A stretch of 64,000 nucleotides of DNA from NCBI GenBank assembly GCA_003576905.1, contig QEVG01000019.1:50531-114530 (forward strand), read 5' to 3'. Each line of letters begins with the position of its first letter. The first letter of the stretch is position 1. The DNA is from Planctomycetota bacterium (GTDB lineage: Bacteria > Planctomycetota > Phycisphaerae > UBA1845 > UTPLA1). A program made the translations under genes and the position numbers. The notes below the pieces were generated by a model. It was not told where the DNA came from and ran no database searches. It saw only the letters and a list, made by a program, of their open reading frames with translations. This document shows, piece after piece, positions 44,106 through 53,646 of the stretch.

Positions 44106-44675
44106 ATGACCTTTCTGGCGGAATTGTGGGTTCCCATCCTGCTCTCAGCGGTCTTCATTTTCGTCGCCAGTTCGGTGATCCACATGGCGACGCCGATGCA
44201 CAAGGGGGACTACAAGAAGCTGACAAACGAGGCCGGCTTGCTCGAATCAATGCGCGCCCACGGCGTCGAGCCGGGCACATACATGTTTCCCTGCGCCGGC
44301 TCGATGAAAGAGATGAGCTCCCCGGAAATGATCGAGAAAATGAAGCGGGGGCCCGTCGGCTGGATGACCATTCTGCCGCCGGGCGGGGCCAATATGGGAA
44401 AGTGCCTCGGACAGTGGTTTCTTTACAGCATTGTGGTCAGCGTGTTTGCGGCGTATGTCGGCTGGCACGCGCTGGGCGCCGGGGCTCCGTACCTGTCCGT
44501 CTTTCGAATCATCGGGACCGTCACCTTCATGACCTACGCTATGGACCACATGACGGAGTCGATCTGGAAGGGTCTGAGCTGGGGAACGAACTTCAGGTTC
44601 GTGGTCGACGGCGCCATCTATGCCCTTGTCACCGCGGGCACCTTCGGCTGGCTCTGGCCACAGGCCGCATCCTGA
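44106..44675 (+). CDS. membrane protein of unknown function
   Basis: A 189-residue integral membrane protein with about four hydrophobic helices: LAELWVPILLSAVFIFVASS, WFLYSIVVSVFAAYVGWHAL, LSVFRIIGTVTFMTYAM and VDGAIYALVTAGTFGWLWP. A soluble loop after the first helix is rich in Lys/Glu and contains TPMHKGDYKKLTNEAGLLES. I do not recognise the family. AGGGAG lies about eight bases before the ATG at 44106; a longer frame to 43953 has no such site. It stands alone after the tRNA. A TTGACA at 43962 lacks a good -10. Confidence 0.78.
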   Translation: MTFLAELWVPILLSAVFIFVASSVIHMATPMHKGDYKKLTNEAGLLESMRAHGVEPGTYMFPCAGSMKEMSSPEMIEKMKRGPVGWMTILPPGGANMGKCLGQWFLYSIVVSVFAAYVGWHALGAGAPYLSVFRIIGTVTFMTYAMDHMTESIWKGLSWGTNFRFVVDGAIYALVTAGTFGWLWPQAAS

Positions 44676-44897
44676 AGCGATTAGCGCCCACCCATCGCGC
44701 GTCACCCCTTGGGGGAGACGACGAGACTCGCGAAAAGACCGGCCGTCTGGCACAAGGCCTGACGTTCTACTCAAGCCAGAACTGCTCCAATCGAAACGCC
44801 GTCGGGGTCGATCTGACGGGTCTTCGAACTTCCGCGCGGCCGGCGTCCCACGTGCGCGAGCACTTGGCGCGGCCGCACGGGTGTCGGCGCGCCAGTA

Positions 44898-45518
44898 CTA
44901 TGTGCGGGTCAGAATCTCCGACGCCGACGGCAGCAGCGACCGGATTTGCTCGAGTGCCCGGGCGCGGAGCATGTGCACCGCCCCCTTGGAGCGACCCATT
45001 TCGTTCGCGACTTCCCCGACGGATCGGCCCTCCAGATCCATGAGTGTCACCACCGTGCGATACTCCTCCGGCAGTCGCGCGATGGCCTCCCGGATGATCG
45101 ACTCGCGTTCCTTCCGGCGCAGGATGCGGCTGGGCGACTGGGAATCGGCGTGAATCCGTTCCAGGAGGGCGGTCACCGAGTCGTCATCGCCGCCGGGCTG
45201 TATCCGCTTTCGGGGGTTGGGACGCTTGTCGCGGCAAAGCCCCTTGATGGCGTCCTGAAGGTTGTTGTCGGCGATTCGATTAATCCAGGCAACGAACGAT
45301 GCCATTCCCGTTGGTTTGAACGACACAATGTGCAGAAAAGCCTCCAGTGATGTCACCTGAATCACGTCGTCGGCGTCGAGGACGGATCGCCAGGCTGCGC
45401 CGATATCCGCGCTGATCCGGGCGTGCAGGGCCGGCTTGATTTCGTCGAGCAGTCTTGTGAATGCCGTGGCGTCGCCCTGGACGGCACGTGCCAGCAACTT
45501 TTCCGCGTTTTTGAACAT
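44898..45518 (-). CDS. ECF-type RNA polymerase sigma factor
   Basis: A 206-residue sigma factor starting MFKNAEKLLARAVQGDATAF. Region 2 is seen in SVLDADDVIQVTSLEAFLHI and FVAWINRIADNNLQDAIKGL. Region 4 is seen in LPEEYRTVVTLMDLEGRSVG and VANEMGRSKGAVHMLRARAL, a clear helix-turn-helix. It resembles the planctomycete ECF groups that lack a classical anti-sigma factor. No kinase gene is adjacent. The gene upstream on the same strand encodes a small tail-anchored protein that could be a regulator. The start at 45518 is favoured by family length; there is no strong ribosome-binding site. Confidence 0.88.
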   Translation of the reverse strand: MFKNAEKLLARAVQGDATAFTRLLDEIKPALHARISADIGAAWRSVLDADDVIQVTSLEAFLHIVSFKPTGMASFVAWINRIADNNLQDAIKGLCRDKRPNPRKRIQPGGDDDSVTALLERIHADSQSPSRILRRKERESIIREAIARLPEEYRTVVTLMDLEGRSVGEVANEMGRSKGAVHMLRARALEQIRSLLPSASEILTRT

Positions 45519-45716
45519 GGGTTGGCCCGCGATTCGAAAACTCCGGTGCGGTCGGACGCAACCGTTGTCCCGCCGCATCTGAGTCAACGAATTGTATTCT
45601 CGGATTCCGCGCCCTTCCAATCGGAGGGCGATCTCGTTTCGCAAACTGTGATACGTAGGAGACCCGATTCGCGCCGCAGGGAATCTCATCGAGCCGATTT
45701 GCCTCGGCGGACTGCC

Positions 45717-46124
45717 TCAGCGGCTAATGAGCTTTGAAATGACCCAGGCGGCGAGGATGCCCAGGATCGGCAGGAGAATCCACACCGCGCCCGGTCTGCG
45801 TGCCAACCGGGTCACGTCCAGCGGCTTCCAGTCAAATTGACTTCGCCACCCGTCATCCCCGCGGGCATACAAGCTGAACGCCTTTATGATTTCATCCAAT
45901 GGAACATCGTCGCGCGTCGTCTGGTAGTGCCGCTCCTCCGAGCCCTCGCGATATTCGAGCACAAACCCGTCGGCCGGTCCGCCGCACGCCTGCATGTAGA
46001 TTTCGTATCTCACCGACAGGATGGCGTAGCTGTTGCTCTCCCCGTCCAGCGTTCGAAGCGAGCGCTCGATGATTCCCGGATCCGGGTTCTCGTAGGTCTT
46101 TCCGTTTTCAAGCGTGAGTTCCAT
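45717..46124 (-). CDS. small tail-anchored protein of unknown function
   Basis: A 135-residue protein. A soluble N-terminal domain (MELTLENGKTYENPDPGIIE, YAILSVRYEIYMQACGGPAD, GFVLEYREGSEERHYQTTRD, DVPLDEIIKAFSLYARG) looks like a small alpha/beta unit. It is followed by one C-terminal membrane helix (AVWILLPILGILAAWVISKL). The architecture fits a cytoplasmic domain anchored by its tail. The family is not recognised. It precedes the ECF sigma factor gene by 198 bases on the same strand. Confidence 0.72.
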   Translation of the reverse strand: MELTLENGKTYENPDPGIIERSLRTLDGESNSYAILSVRYEIYMQACGGPADGFVLEYREGSEERHYQTTRDDVPLDEIIKAFSLYARGDDGWRSQFDWKPLDVTRLARRPGAVWILLPILGILAAWVISKLISR

Positions 46125-46340
46125 GCGGTCGACCTACTCCGCGCCCCGGCTGTCGGGCGGGCGGTCCCATCGTCGATCGGTTTGGGGGAATCATCAAGGG
46201 ATAATCAAAGGGAGCCAGGCGATTCTGAGCCCGGCCGCGCCGGCCAGGGTGACGTGCAAACTTGCAGGATTCCACTCGCTGCGGCAGTCACCCTGGGCGG
46301 GCCGCCTGCGCCAACACGCGGCCTCGGCGCTCTCCACTCG

Positions 46341-49300
46341 CTACGGCACAATCGCATCGGTAAAAAGCTGAACGTCGAGGCCGGTCAGCGTGCCGTCCCC
46401 GTCCATGTCCGCGATCGGTTCGTGGACACAGTCCGGATCAAGCCCCAGCAGAACATCCACGAACACCGGCAGGTCGCCCATGTCCACCGCTGCGTTCAGG
46501 TCGAAATCGCCGCGCAGTCCGTAATAGGCGCGAATCACGGTGTCGGTCCCCGCCCCCGCGTTCATCGTTCCGCTGATCTGCACCCGCCCCGTCGGGGCAT
46601 GAAAGACCGAAGCCGTTGCCTGACAATCGACGGTCACGGCGAAAACGTTGGATCCCGTCGGCACGCGAAGCTGCGTCGTGTAATGAAGTGTCCCGCCGGT
46701 CACGTTCGTCAGCGTGTGGCTGTTCAGGCCGGGCGTCTCGTCGCAGCGAACGTCGAATCGCTTGTTGCCGAGCCGCAGGCCGCGATACGTCAGCGTGTTC
46801 CACCCCGTCGGCAACTTCGGCTCGATGATGAAACTGTCCGCCGGCGCGTTCGGGCTGTAGTCAAGGAAGGCCATCAGCGCATCAACGAACGTGGACATCG
46901 ATTCCCACGCATTCGGCCATGCCGTCTGAAGAACGAAATCCGTCTGGCCGGGGTAGAGCAGGCTGCCGCAGTTCGGGCATGTGCACGGGTTGCACGCCGG
47001 AGCCATCTGTTCCGCCCCGAAGCCCACCGGCCCCAACTCGTCAATGCAGAGGTCGATGTGGAACTTGTGGTTGTCGATGTCAAACTTGTCCCCCGTGCTG
47101 TCGGCACGTTCGGCGTAATAAAGCCCGTACCAGAGCGTGCTGAGGAACCAAGGGCCCGCGCCCCAGGGCGATGCCGGACTCCCGTTGCCCCAGTAGGAGT
47201 CGCCCCAGTACCGGTTAATGAGATCGAGCCAGCCGTAGTCGTCGGTGAAGTTGACAAGCGGGTGGCTGTTGCCTGTCGTGTCGTTGGCGACCCCGTTGAT
47301 GCGGTCAATGTAATTCACCGCTTGGGGCGAGGTCGCGTCAAACACTTTGAACGGATAAACGATGCCGAGTTGCGAGATGTCCGTCACTTCAGCGTTGGCG
47401 TTCAGCTTGTCCGTCAGCCCGCCACGAATCGTGTCGGCGCGATTTCCGAAGTCCATCGCATCGGCGTTATTACCCAGGGCCCCGGCAATGGCCGCGGCGT
47501 CTTCGATCCCGCGAACGACGTTTGCGTTTGAATAGATGAAGAACCCGTACTGGTCCTCCCAGACGTTGTTGCTCCACATGAGCCGCTCGGTCGGGTTGTA
47601 GTTAAGCAGGGGGAACAGACCCGGGTCACCCGGATTGCTGCTGCATGTGAACGCCGCGTCGCGGACCGCGCTGTAATGACTACCGAGGAACGCAAGGTCG
47701 CCGGTGATGAGATACTGGTAATAAACGCCCCAGGGAAAGACCGCCGTCTCGTCGATCTGCGGCGAGGGCCACACGACGTGCCCGTCCATCGTGTACTTCT
47801 GCTTCCAGAATCCCTTGCCCCACGATTCGTTGTCGCGATACGCCACGTCGCGCATCCACTCATACACCTTTGCCGCCTCAGGGAGATGTCCCGCCCGCGC
47901 CAGGCATACCGCGGCGTACACCGCGTCACGCGGCCAGCAGAATGGATAGGCACCGTTGTGATAGCCGGCCGCCACGGCCCCGGTTACGCCGTCCAGGTGC
48001 AGCGCCGTCGCCAGCAGTCCGCGCTTGAACAGGTTGTCATAGGTCTCATCGGGCGTATCCAGCGTCACGCCCGACGCCAGCCAGTTCTCCCAGTAGGTGT
48101 CCGTCTGGCTCTGGATCGCCGACATCGAATTGGCAAAGAACCAGTCAAACGCCGGGCGTATCTGGCGATCGCCCACGTCGGCGAAAAGGCCCTGTTTGAA
48201 TCCGCCTGCGATGCAAAGATCGATTTCGATCGGCACGCCGGGGTCGAGCGTGACCTGGAGGCCGATCCATCCTTGCCCGCTGTCGGTGCTGGTGTCTCGC
48301 CACGAGTCGGTCGCCGGCGTGCCGCTCGATCCGCCGACGGCATCGCACTTCTTCATCGCTGTTCCAAGGAACACGGAAACGTCCTTGGGATAGTCATTCG
48401 GAGCGAAGCGCGGGTTGTACTCCCCGCGGCTGATCGACGATCCGCCCGCGTTGTCGTACGCGATCATCGCGCCGTGCGAGGCGAACGAGTCCTGGTACAT
48501 CCCGTCGGAGCCGTCGCCGCCGTTGATGGCGAAGTCGCCGTACGCATAGAAATTAACCGTTTTCGCGCTTCCCGCATTGTTGGTCAACACGATGCGCTTC
48601 ACATAAAGCCCGCGATTCGGATTCCCGTCGAGGTCATTGGGAAACGCGATGCCCTTGGGGCAAAAGTCCGTCTGGCTCACGGAGATGTCGTTGCCGCCCC
48701 CGGACAGACGCGAGGTCGTGTGCAACGTATTCGAGTCCGGATCGTAGGCCTGCGCCACGTTGTCGTAGCCGACGCCGTTCTCGTTGCTCATCCAATATGT
48801 CAGGCCCTCCACGCGGATGCCGCACATGACCTGGTTGACATGCATCTGACCGCGGCCGCTGGTAAACGGGGGAAACGTGTCGTTCCCTCCCGCATACCCT
48901 TCGTTCCGGGTGGCCACGCCGAACCACGCCCCCGCGCCGGGGTAGAAAATGTCGAAAATCGTTCCATTCTGGTCGAGCATCAGATTGATGTAGTTGTTTC
49001 CCACCATGGCCTCTTCCTTCCAGAAAGAGACCGGCGGATAACCAACGCCCGGATTCGCCGAACCGGCTCCCGCCCCGGGCCACGCGAGTCTGTTCACGTA
49101 TTCGTAGCCCGTCCCTCCGCCGGCGGCCTGAACTTCCGCACCGCCTCCGGTGTCCCAGGCGCCGATCTTGTAGCGAATCTGCTGACCATATCCGCGCGTC
49201 CCGGGGGGCATCGTCACCTTCCACCAGTCGCGCGTCCCCTCCATCGTGCTTTCGTTGCGGACAAACGTGACCTGTCCGCCCGCGCTGCTCAGCACCAGCG

Positions 49301-49595
49301 TTCCGACCTGCCCGGTGCCGAGGGTTCCGAACGGCTCCAGGCCGTTGGTCGTGTAATAGACCGCCACGCGGTCGTAGGTGAATTGAAACGACACGCGAAA
49401 GTACAGCGTGACCGAGTCATCCTCCCGCGTGATGTCCGGCTCGCGCTGCGTCACACCCGACGGTTCGCCGAACGTCTGCATCGACGGGTCGTGTTCGACC
49501 GCCGTCGGCGCGCCGGAAAGCCGTGCGGGAGCCAACGAAATCAGCGCGACCGCCAATACCATTTGCGCTGTCCGGCGATTGTGCCCCAATGTCAT
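46341..49595 (-). CDS. secreted GH15-like glucoamylase with dockerin-like C-terminus
   Basis: A 1084-residue exported protein. Signal peptide MVLAVALISLAPARLSGA is followed by an N-terminal beta-sandwich region (TLYFRVSFQFTYDRVAVYYT, WWKVTMPPGTRGYGQQIRYK). A glucodextranase/glucoamylase-type beta-supersandwich comes next. The (alpha/alpha)6 catalytic domain starts near residue 520: GYHNGAYPFCWPRDAVYAAV is the GH15 hallmark, followed by YEWMRDVAYRDNES and WGAGPWFLSTLWYGLYYAER. It would release glucose from alpha-glucans. The end has dockerin-like repeats: GDFDLNAAVDMGDLPVFVDV and DMDGDGTLTGLDVQLFTDA. GGGGAA precedes the ATG. A clear promoter lies at 49714-49742. The substrate is inferred from the family. 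Confidence 0.84.
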   Translation of the reverse strand: MTLGHNRRTAQMVLAVALISLAPARLSGAPTAVEHDPSMQTFGEPSGVTQREPDITREDDSVTLYFRVSFQFTYDRVAVYYTTNGLEPFGTLGTGQVGTLVLSSAGGQVTFVRNESTMEGTRDWWKVTMPPGTRGYGQQIRYKIGAWDTGGGAEVQAAGGGTGYEYVNRLAWPGAGAGSANPGVGYPPVSFWKEEAMVGNNYINLMLDQNGTIFDIFYPGAGAWFGVATRNEGYAGGNDTFPPFTSGRGQMHVNQVMCGIRVEGLTYWMSNENGVGYDNVAQAYDPDSNTLHTTSRLSGGGNDISVSQTDFCPKGIAFPNDLDGNPNRGLYVKRIVLTNNAGSAKTVNFYAYGDFAINGGDGSDGMYQDSFASHGAMIAYDNAGGSSISRGEYNPRFAPNDYPKDVSVFLGTAMKKCDAVGGSSGTPATDSWRDTSTDSGQGWIGLQVTLDPGVPIEIDLCIAGGFKQGLFADVGDRQIRPAFDWFFANSMSAIQSQTDTYWENWLASGVTLDTPDETYDNLFKRGLLATALHLDGVTGAVAAGYHNGAYPFCWPRDAVYAAVCLARAGHLPEAAKVYEWMRDVAYRDNESWGKGFWKQKYTMDGHVVWPSPQIDETAVFPWGVYYQYLITGDLAFLGSHYSAVRDAAFTCSSNPGDPGLFPLLNYNPTERLMWSNNVWEDQYGFFIYSNANVVRGIEDAAAIAGALGNNADAMDFGNRADTIRGGLTDKLNANAEVTDISQLGIVYPFKVFDATSPQAVNYIDRINGVANDTTGNSHPLVNFTDDYGWLDLINRYWGDSYWGNGSPASPWGAGPWFLSTLWYGLYYAERADSTGDKFDIDNHKFHIDLCIDELGPVGFGAEQMAPACNPCTCPNCGSLLYPGQTDFVLQTAWPNAWESMSTFVDALMAFLDYSPNAPADSFIIEPKLPTGWNTLTYRGLRLGNKRFDVRCDETPGLNSHTLTNVTGGTLHYTTQLRVPTGSNVFAVTVDCQATASVFHAPTGRVQISGTMNAGAGTDTVIRAYYGLRGDFDLNAAVDMGDLPVFVDVLLGLDPDCVHEPIADMDGDGTLTGLDVQLFTDAIVP

Positions 49596-49713
49596 CACTT
49601 GGTTCCCCGTTTGCCCCCGGCGGTTTGTTCGACAGCCGCCCGACCCCGGATTCGTCTCGTTCCATCTTCGGGCAGTGCAGGCCGGTGGCTGTTGGCAAAA
49701 CGATTTACCTGCG

Positions 49714-49742
49714 ATTCTAATCGTTCCACAAGGTTGATTCAA
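49714..49742 (-). promoter_or_regulatory. promoter of the GH15-like gene
   Basis: Read on the minus strand, TTGAAT (49742-49737) and TAGAAT (49719-49714) are separated by 17 bases. They match the housekeeping consensus at four and five positions. The start would be near 49707, giving a leader of about 110 bases. Confidence 0.62.
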
Positions 49743-49818
49743 TTGACGGAAGCGCGCAGACCTAAACTGCGCCCCGATAGCGGGTTGCACGGCGTGTTGG
49801 GCTCAGGATTATCTGACC

Positions 49819-51588
49819 TCAGGGACAGGGCGTCCCGATAAGGATTGCGTCGGTGAACGCGTCGATTGACCCAATGTCCGGCGTGCCCGTCGCAAGGAAA
49901 TCCGCGCAGGCGCAGCTCTTTCCGCCGACCATCAGGCAGTCGACATACGCCTGAACGTCATTGCCGTCGCGAAGTCCGTCGACAAAACAGTCACCGGCGC
50001 ACGCGCCGGGCACGGCAACTGTCGCAGCCACGGACTCCGGCGTTCCGGGGCGGAAGAGACCGATCGCCGCGCTGCCCGACTTGGGCCCCACGTCGGCGTC
50101 AAACCAGAAGTTGTACATTGTTCCGAATCGCAGGGCGTTGGTGTTCGGATTCTGCGCAAAAGTCTGGGGACTCTTCCACGAAACGCTGCTGTCGTCTGCG
50201 CCGCCGATCCAGTCCGTGTTGTCGAACGGTTCGCCGGAGTGATAGTCCACGTCGTGGAAACCGACGTTGGTCACGGTCGTGCCTGCAGGGATCGGAACCG
50301 TGAACGACGACGCGGCGCGATGCGAGTTCAGATTATAGATCGCGTAGTCGTAGCGCCAGGTGCCGTTGCCCAGCGGCGTGACCTTCGCGGCCATGTAGAA
50401 TCGCCCCTCGTCGGGGACATCCACCGTCGAAATCGCGACCGACGGGTCCGGAACATTCACGCCGCCGCCGTGATTCTGCCATGCCTGTATGGCCGGAACC
50501 CCGACCTGCATGCTCCCTGTAGGCGACAGATTGAAGGTGCCGGCGGTGACGGTGAAGCGCTTGTGCGACGCGTTGTTCAGGGCATTGCCCGCGAGCGCAT
50601 CCGTCGCCGCGACATACACGCCCTCGCTGAAGTAAAGCGCGGTCGGGTGCAGCGCCGGGTCGATGTCCGCCTGGGCGATTTGCAGTCGCTTGAATATGGC
50701 GTTGCCGGTGCCGCCCGACGGTCCGGGATACTGCCCCGTATAGGCGTTGCATTGCGAACGCGGACCAAGAATGCCCTGGCCGCCGTTATAGCTCGCGGAA
50801 TAAATGTCGCGGCAGCCCGCGCCAAGCTGGCTTCCGCCCGTGCCGTTGCACGACATGCCGCATCCGTTGCCCGCCGCGGCGACGGTTGCGTTCTTCAGCC
50901 ACGACATGCCGATCTGCATGAGCCGCCCGTTTTCCAGGCGGTACGCATTCATTCCCAGCAGGGGAGAGGTCGAGTTCCACGGCAGGTTCGTGTTTCCGAT
51001 GTTGCACGTGTAGCTGCCGAGGGAATAGCCGCGAATGCCGCCGACCGCGCCCCAGTTTGTGATGTCCACCGTATCCGAATAGACCACGTCGGGCCCGCTT
51101 CCGCCGCCTCCGCCGGTCGTCAGCGAGGCGCTCAGCGTGAAAGTACCCATTTCGCCTCCGTATCCCGCCACGCGGACGTAGCACGGCGAGCCGTTGCTGA
51201 CCGCCACCGACACGCTGGATCGAAGCGAGCCGCAGGCGTCGTCGTCGCAGCCGATCTCCACGCCGCCGCACCCCGTGAACACCGATAGTGACGTGTCGAA
51301 CGATGCCGCCTCGCACAGGTCGAATGTCGCGATGCCGTCGTCGGTCGGGACATAGTAGTACCACACATCGAGCGAGTCATTCCCGCCCGCGCACGAGTTA
51401 ATGTCCGTCCCGGTGGCGCCCACGGTCGTCCCGCCGACCGGGCTGTCGGCGAAAATTTCGATCGCCGCGCTGCATTCGTTGTTCACCGGCTGGGCCTCGA
51501 CGGTTGTTCCCGCGGCGCACAGGACCGCGCCCAGGACAAGCGCCGCGATGAATGCGGAGTGACACTGCTGCCGGGATGGCATTGACAT
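49819..51588 (-). CDS. secreted protein with PPC-like domain and dockerin-like C-terminus
   Basis: A 589-residue exported protein. The signal peptide FIAALVLGAVLCAAGTTVEA is followed by a beta-rich domain (about residues 35-155): NECSAAIEIFADSPVGG, SLDVWYYYVPTDDGIATFDL and SFDTSLSVFTGCGG. This is the prepeptidase C-terminal (PPC)-like fold widespread in planctomycete surface proteins. A Ser/Gly linker leads to a large middle domain rich in Asn/Gly (GYSLGSYTCNIGNTNLPWNS), which I cannot name. The end has dockerin-like elements: CFVDGLRDGNDVQAYVDCL and TPDIGSIDAFTDAILI. There are several disulfide-type Cys pairs. It is probably a surface or matrix protein without a recognisable enzyme site. Confidence 0.78.
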   Translation of the reverse strand: MSMPSRQQCHSAFIAALVLGAVLCAAGTTVEAQPVNNECSAAIEIFADSPVGGTTVGATGTDINSCAGGNDSLDVWYYYVPTDDGIATFDLCEAASFDTSLSVFTGCGGVEIGCDDDACGSLRSSVSVAVSNGSPCYVRVAGYGGEMGTFTLSASLTTGGGGGSGPDVVYSDTVDITNWGAVGGIRGYSLGSYTCNIGNTNLPWNSTSPLLGMNAYRLENGRLMQIGMSWLKNATVAAAGNGCGMSCNGTGGSQLGAGCRDIYSASYNGGQGILGPRSQCNAYTGQYPGPSGGTGNAIFKRLQIAQADIDPALHPTALYFSEGVYVAATDALAGNALNNASHKRFTVTAGTFNLSPTGSMQVGVPAIQAWQNHGGGVNVPDPSVAISTVDVPDEGRFYMAAKVTPLGNGTWRYDYAIYNLNSHRAASSFTVPIPAGTTVTNVGFHDVDYHSGEPFDNTDWIGGADDSSVSWKSPQTFAQNPNTNALRFGTMYNFWFDADVGPKSGSAAIGLFRPGTPESVAATVAVPGACAGDCFVDGLRDGNDVQAYVDCLMVGGKSCACADFLATGTPDIGSIDAFTDAILIGTPCP

Positions 51589-51867
51589 CTTCTTTCGCTC
51601 CTTGTGCTCGCGCGTGGTGTGAAAAAAACGGGTCGGGGCTCGGTCCCCCCGTCTCGTGTTCTCGTTCCAATATACCCGGAACCTGCGGCTCGAAACAGCC
51701 GGGGCCGGGCAGAAAAAAGGCGACCCGGCCGGGTCCCTGAAATCTCGCCCGCGAGCGGTCGTTTCGGCGGTTTGACGAGGGTCCGTGCCCGGTTAGGCTA
51801 TGCACCTTCTTTTCAGGATCGGAATCGTCTGAAAGTCTCCCTTCGCCGCAAAGGAGAAACAGCAGGC

Positions 51868-53487
51868 ATGTCTCGACCGAAGGAACAATGGGCCAGTCGA
51901 CTGGGCGTCATCCTCGCGGTGGCGGGCTCGGCCGTCGGCCTGGGCAATTTTCTGCGCTTCCCCGGGAATGCCGCCGCCAACGGCGGCGGAGCGTTCATGA
52001 TTCCGTATTTCTGCGCCCTCGTGTTCCTCGGCATTCCGATCTGCTGGGCCGAGTGGACCATGGGCAAGTACGGCGGCATGTTTGGATTCAACTCCTGCCC
52101 GGCTATTTTCGGAGTGCTCGGACGGCGCCCCATCTGGCGTTATCTCGGAGTCTTCGGCCTCCTCATCCCTGTCATCATTTACATGTACTACGTTCTGATT
52201 GAATCGTGGTGCATGGGCTACGCGCTGAGTTTTGCCTTTGGCTGGATCGACCTTGGCGACGACCCGAATCAGTACGCCGCGAAAAGCGTCGAGTACTTTA
52301 ACGGATTCGTCGGTGCCAATCAGGACGGACTGATGCTCGACGGGCGGCTCCACATCAGCGTCGTAGTCTGGCTCGTGGTGTTCGCGGTAAATTTTTACTT
52401 CATCTTCCGCGGGCTTTCCGGTGGCATTGAGAAGTTCTGCACGTGCGCGATGCCGGTAATGGCAGTTTGCGCGCTCATAGTGCTATTCAGGGTTCTGACC
52501 CTGGGGACGCCGAATCCCGACCAGCCGAAATTGAACGTTCTGAATGGCTTGGGATTCATGTGGAACCCCAAACCGGTAAACGGCGAGGGAACGTGGCTCA
52601 GTGCCCTTGCGCAGCCCAAGGTGTGGATGGCTGCCGCGGGGCAGATATTCTTCAGCCTCTCGGTCGGATTCGGGGTCATTATCAACTACGCGAGCTATCT
52701 CCGGCGCAGGGACGATGTGGTGCTTTCGGGGCTGACGGCCTCGGCCACCAACGAGTTCTTTGAAGTGTGCCTCGGAGGGTTGATTACGATTCCCGCGGCG
52801 TTTGTCTTTCTGGGCGTGGCCGGTGCCGAAGCGACCGGCACTTTCAGCCTTGGCTTTCACACGTTGCCGATCGTCTTTGAGTACATGCAGGGCGGCCGCT
52901 TCTTCGGGTTTGTCTGGTTCTTGATGCTGTTCCTCGCCGCGATCACCAGTTCGCTCTCAATGCTTCAGCCTGCGATTGCGTTCCTGGAGGAGGCGTTGGG
53001 GATCGGGCGAAAGGCTTCCGTGGCTCTTCTTGGCTTCGTGACCGGGCTCGGATCGCTCTTTGTTGTGTTTTTCAGTAAGGATCTGAAATCTCTTGTTTTT
53101 CTTGATGATACGGTCGGTACCATTACCATCGTAATTCTCGCTGCGATACAGGTTATTCTTTTCTCTTGGGTGTTCGGCGTGGATCGAGGAATTGCCTTTG
53201 CCCACGAAGGCGCTCAGATTCGACTCCCCTTCTTTTTCAAGTTCATCATCAAGTATGTGAGCCCGCTGTATCTGCTTACAATGCTCGGAATGTGGTTCTG
53301 GAAGGACTCCTACAGGTACTTTGACCAGATTCGAAATGATCAGGTCATCGCCCTTTCCTTCGGATTGGTTATCATTGTCGTGGTGTTCCTGCTTATCCTC
53401 ATTCACATCGGGGGCCGACGTTGGAACGCCGAAGCGGCCGGTGCTTCGTCGCTCCTTGAATCCCGCACGCCGGAGGTGCACCGATGA
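51868..53487 (+). CDS. neurotransmitter:sodium symporter (NSS) family transporter
   Basis: A 539-residue sodium-coupled transporter of the NSS/SNF family. The first helix holds the substrate/ion site: ILAVAGSAVGLGNFLRFPGN, then AFMIPYFCALVFLGIPICWA. Later helices include FSLSVGFGVIINYASYLRR and FFGFVWFLMLFLAAITSSLS, both typical. About 12 helices are expected. Bacterial members take up amino acids such as methionine or tyrosine; the substrate here is unknown. AAGGAG precedes the ATG at 51868. It overlaps the next gene, a 50-residue membrane peptide, by four bases (ATGA). That fits the two-component MetP/MetS-type arrangement. Confidence 0.93.
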   Translation: MSRPKEQWASRLGVILAVAGSAVGLGNFLRFPGNAAANGGGAFMIPYFCALVFLGIPICWAEWTMGKYGGMFGFNSCPAIFGVLGRRPIWRYLGVFGLLIPVIIYMYYVLIESWCMGYALSFAFGWIDLGDDPNQYAAKSVEYFNGFVGANQDGLMLDGRLHISVVVWLVVFAVNFYFIFRGLSGGIEKFCTCAMPVMAVCALIVLFRVLTLGTPNPDQPKLNVLNGLGFMWNPKPVNGEGTWLSALAQPKVWMAAAGQIFFSLSVGFGVIINYASYLRRRDDVVLSGLTASATNEFFEVCLGGLITIPAAFVFLGVAGAEATGTFSLGFHTLPIVFEYMQGGRFFGFVWFLMLFLAAITSSLSMLQPAIAFLEEALGIGRKASVALLGFVTGLGSLFVVFFSKDLKSLVFLDDTVGTITIVILAAIQVILFSWVFGVDRGIAFAHEGAQIRLPFFFKFIIKYVSPLYLLTMLGMWFWKDSYRYFDQIRNDQVIALSFGLVIIVVVFLLILIHIGGRRWNAEAAGASSLLESRTPEVHR

Positions 53488-53636
53488 CAAACTCCGGATG
53501 GATCTTCATGGTCTGCTCCGTCGGCTCCGTGGTTGCGTTGATTTCGTGGTGCTTCTTAAAGGTTCTCTCCATGCCCAGCGCGACCGAGCATATGCACTCG
53601 CCCATCGATATCGATACGAAGGATCTGAACACTTGA
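53484..53636 (+). CDS. NSS transporter small subunit (MetS-like, 50 residues)
   Basis: A 50-codon gene whose ATG overlaps the transporter stop in ATGA. The product starts MTNSGWIFMVCSVGSVVALI and continues SWCFLKVLSMPSA, so one membrane helix is followed by a short acidic tail (SPIDIDTKDLNT). Small single-helix partners of this kind (MetS) are known to be required for Corynebacterium MetP activity. Similar peptides lie after many bacterial NSS genes. Overlap and orientation argue for a real gene. The downstream gene starts ten bases after its stop, so all three are one unit. Confidence 0.82.
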   Translation: MTNSGWIFMVCSVGSVVALISWCFLKVLSMPSATEHMHSPIDIDTKDLNT

Positions 53637-53646
53637 CGGACTGCCG

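Noticed and set aside
45837..49841. Long plus-strand frames (564 and 721 codons) over the GH15-like gene
   Set aside because: They are antisense shadows of a secreted enzyme with clear signal peptide and catalytic motif. The translations are Arg/Val/His-rich without domains.
50239..51288. 349-codon plus-strand frame across the PPC/dockerin protein
   Set aside because: Arg/Ala/Val-rich shadow of a gene with signal peptide and dockerin-like repeats on the other strand.
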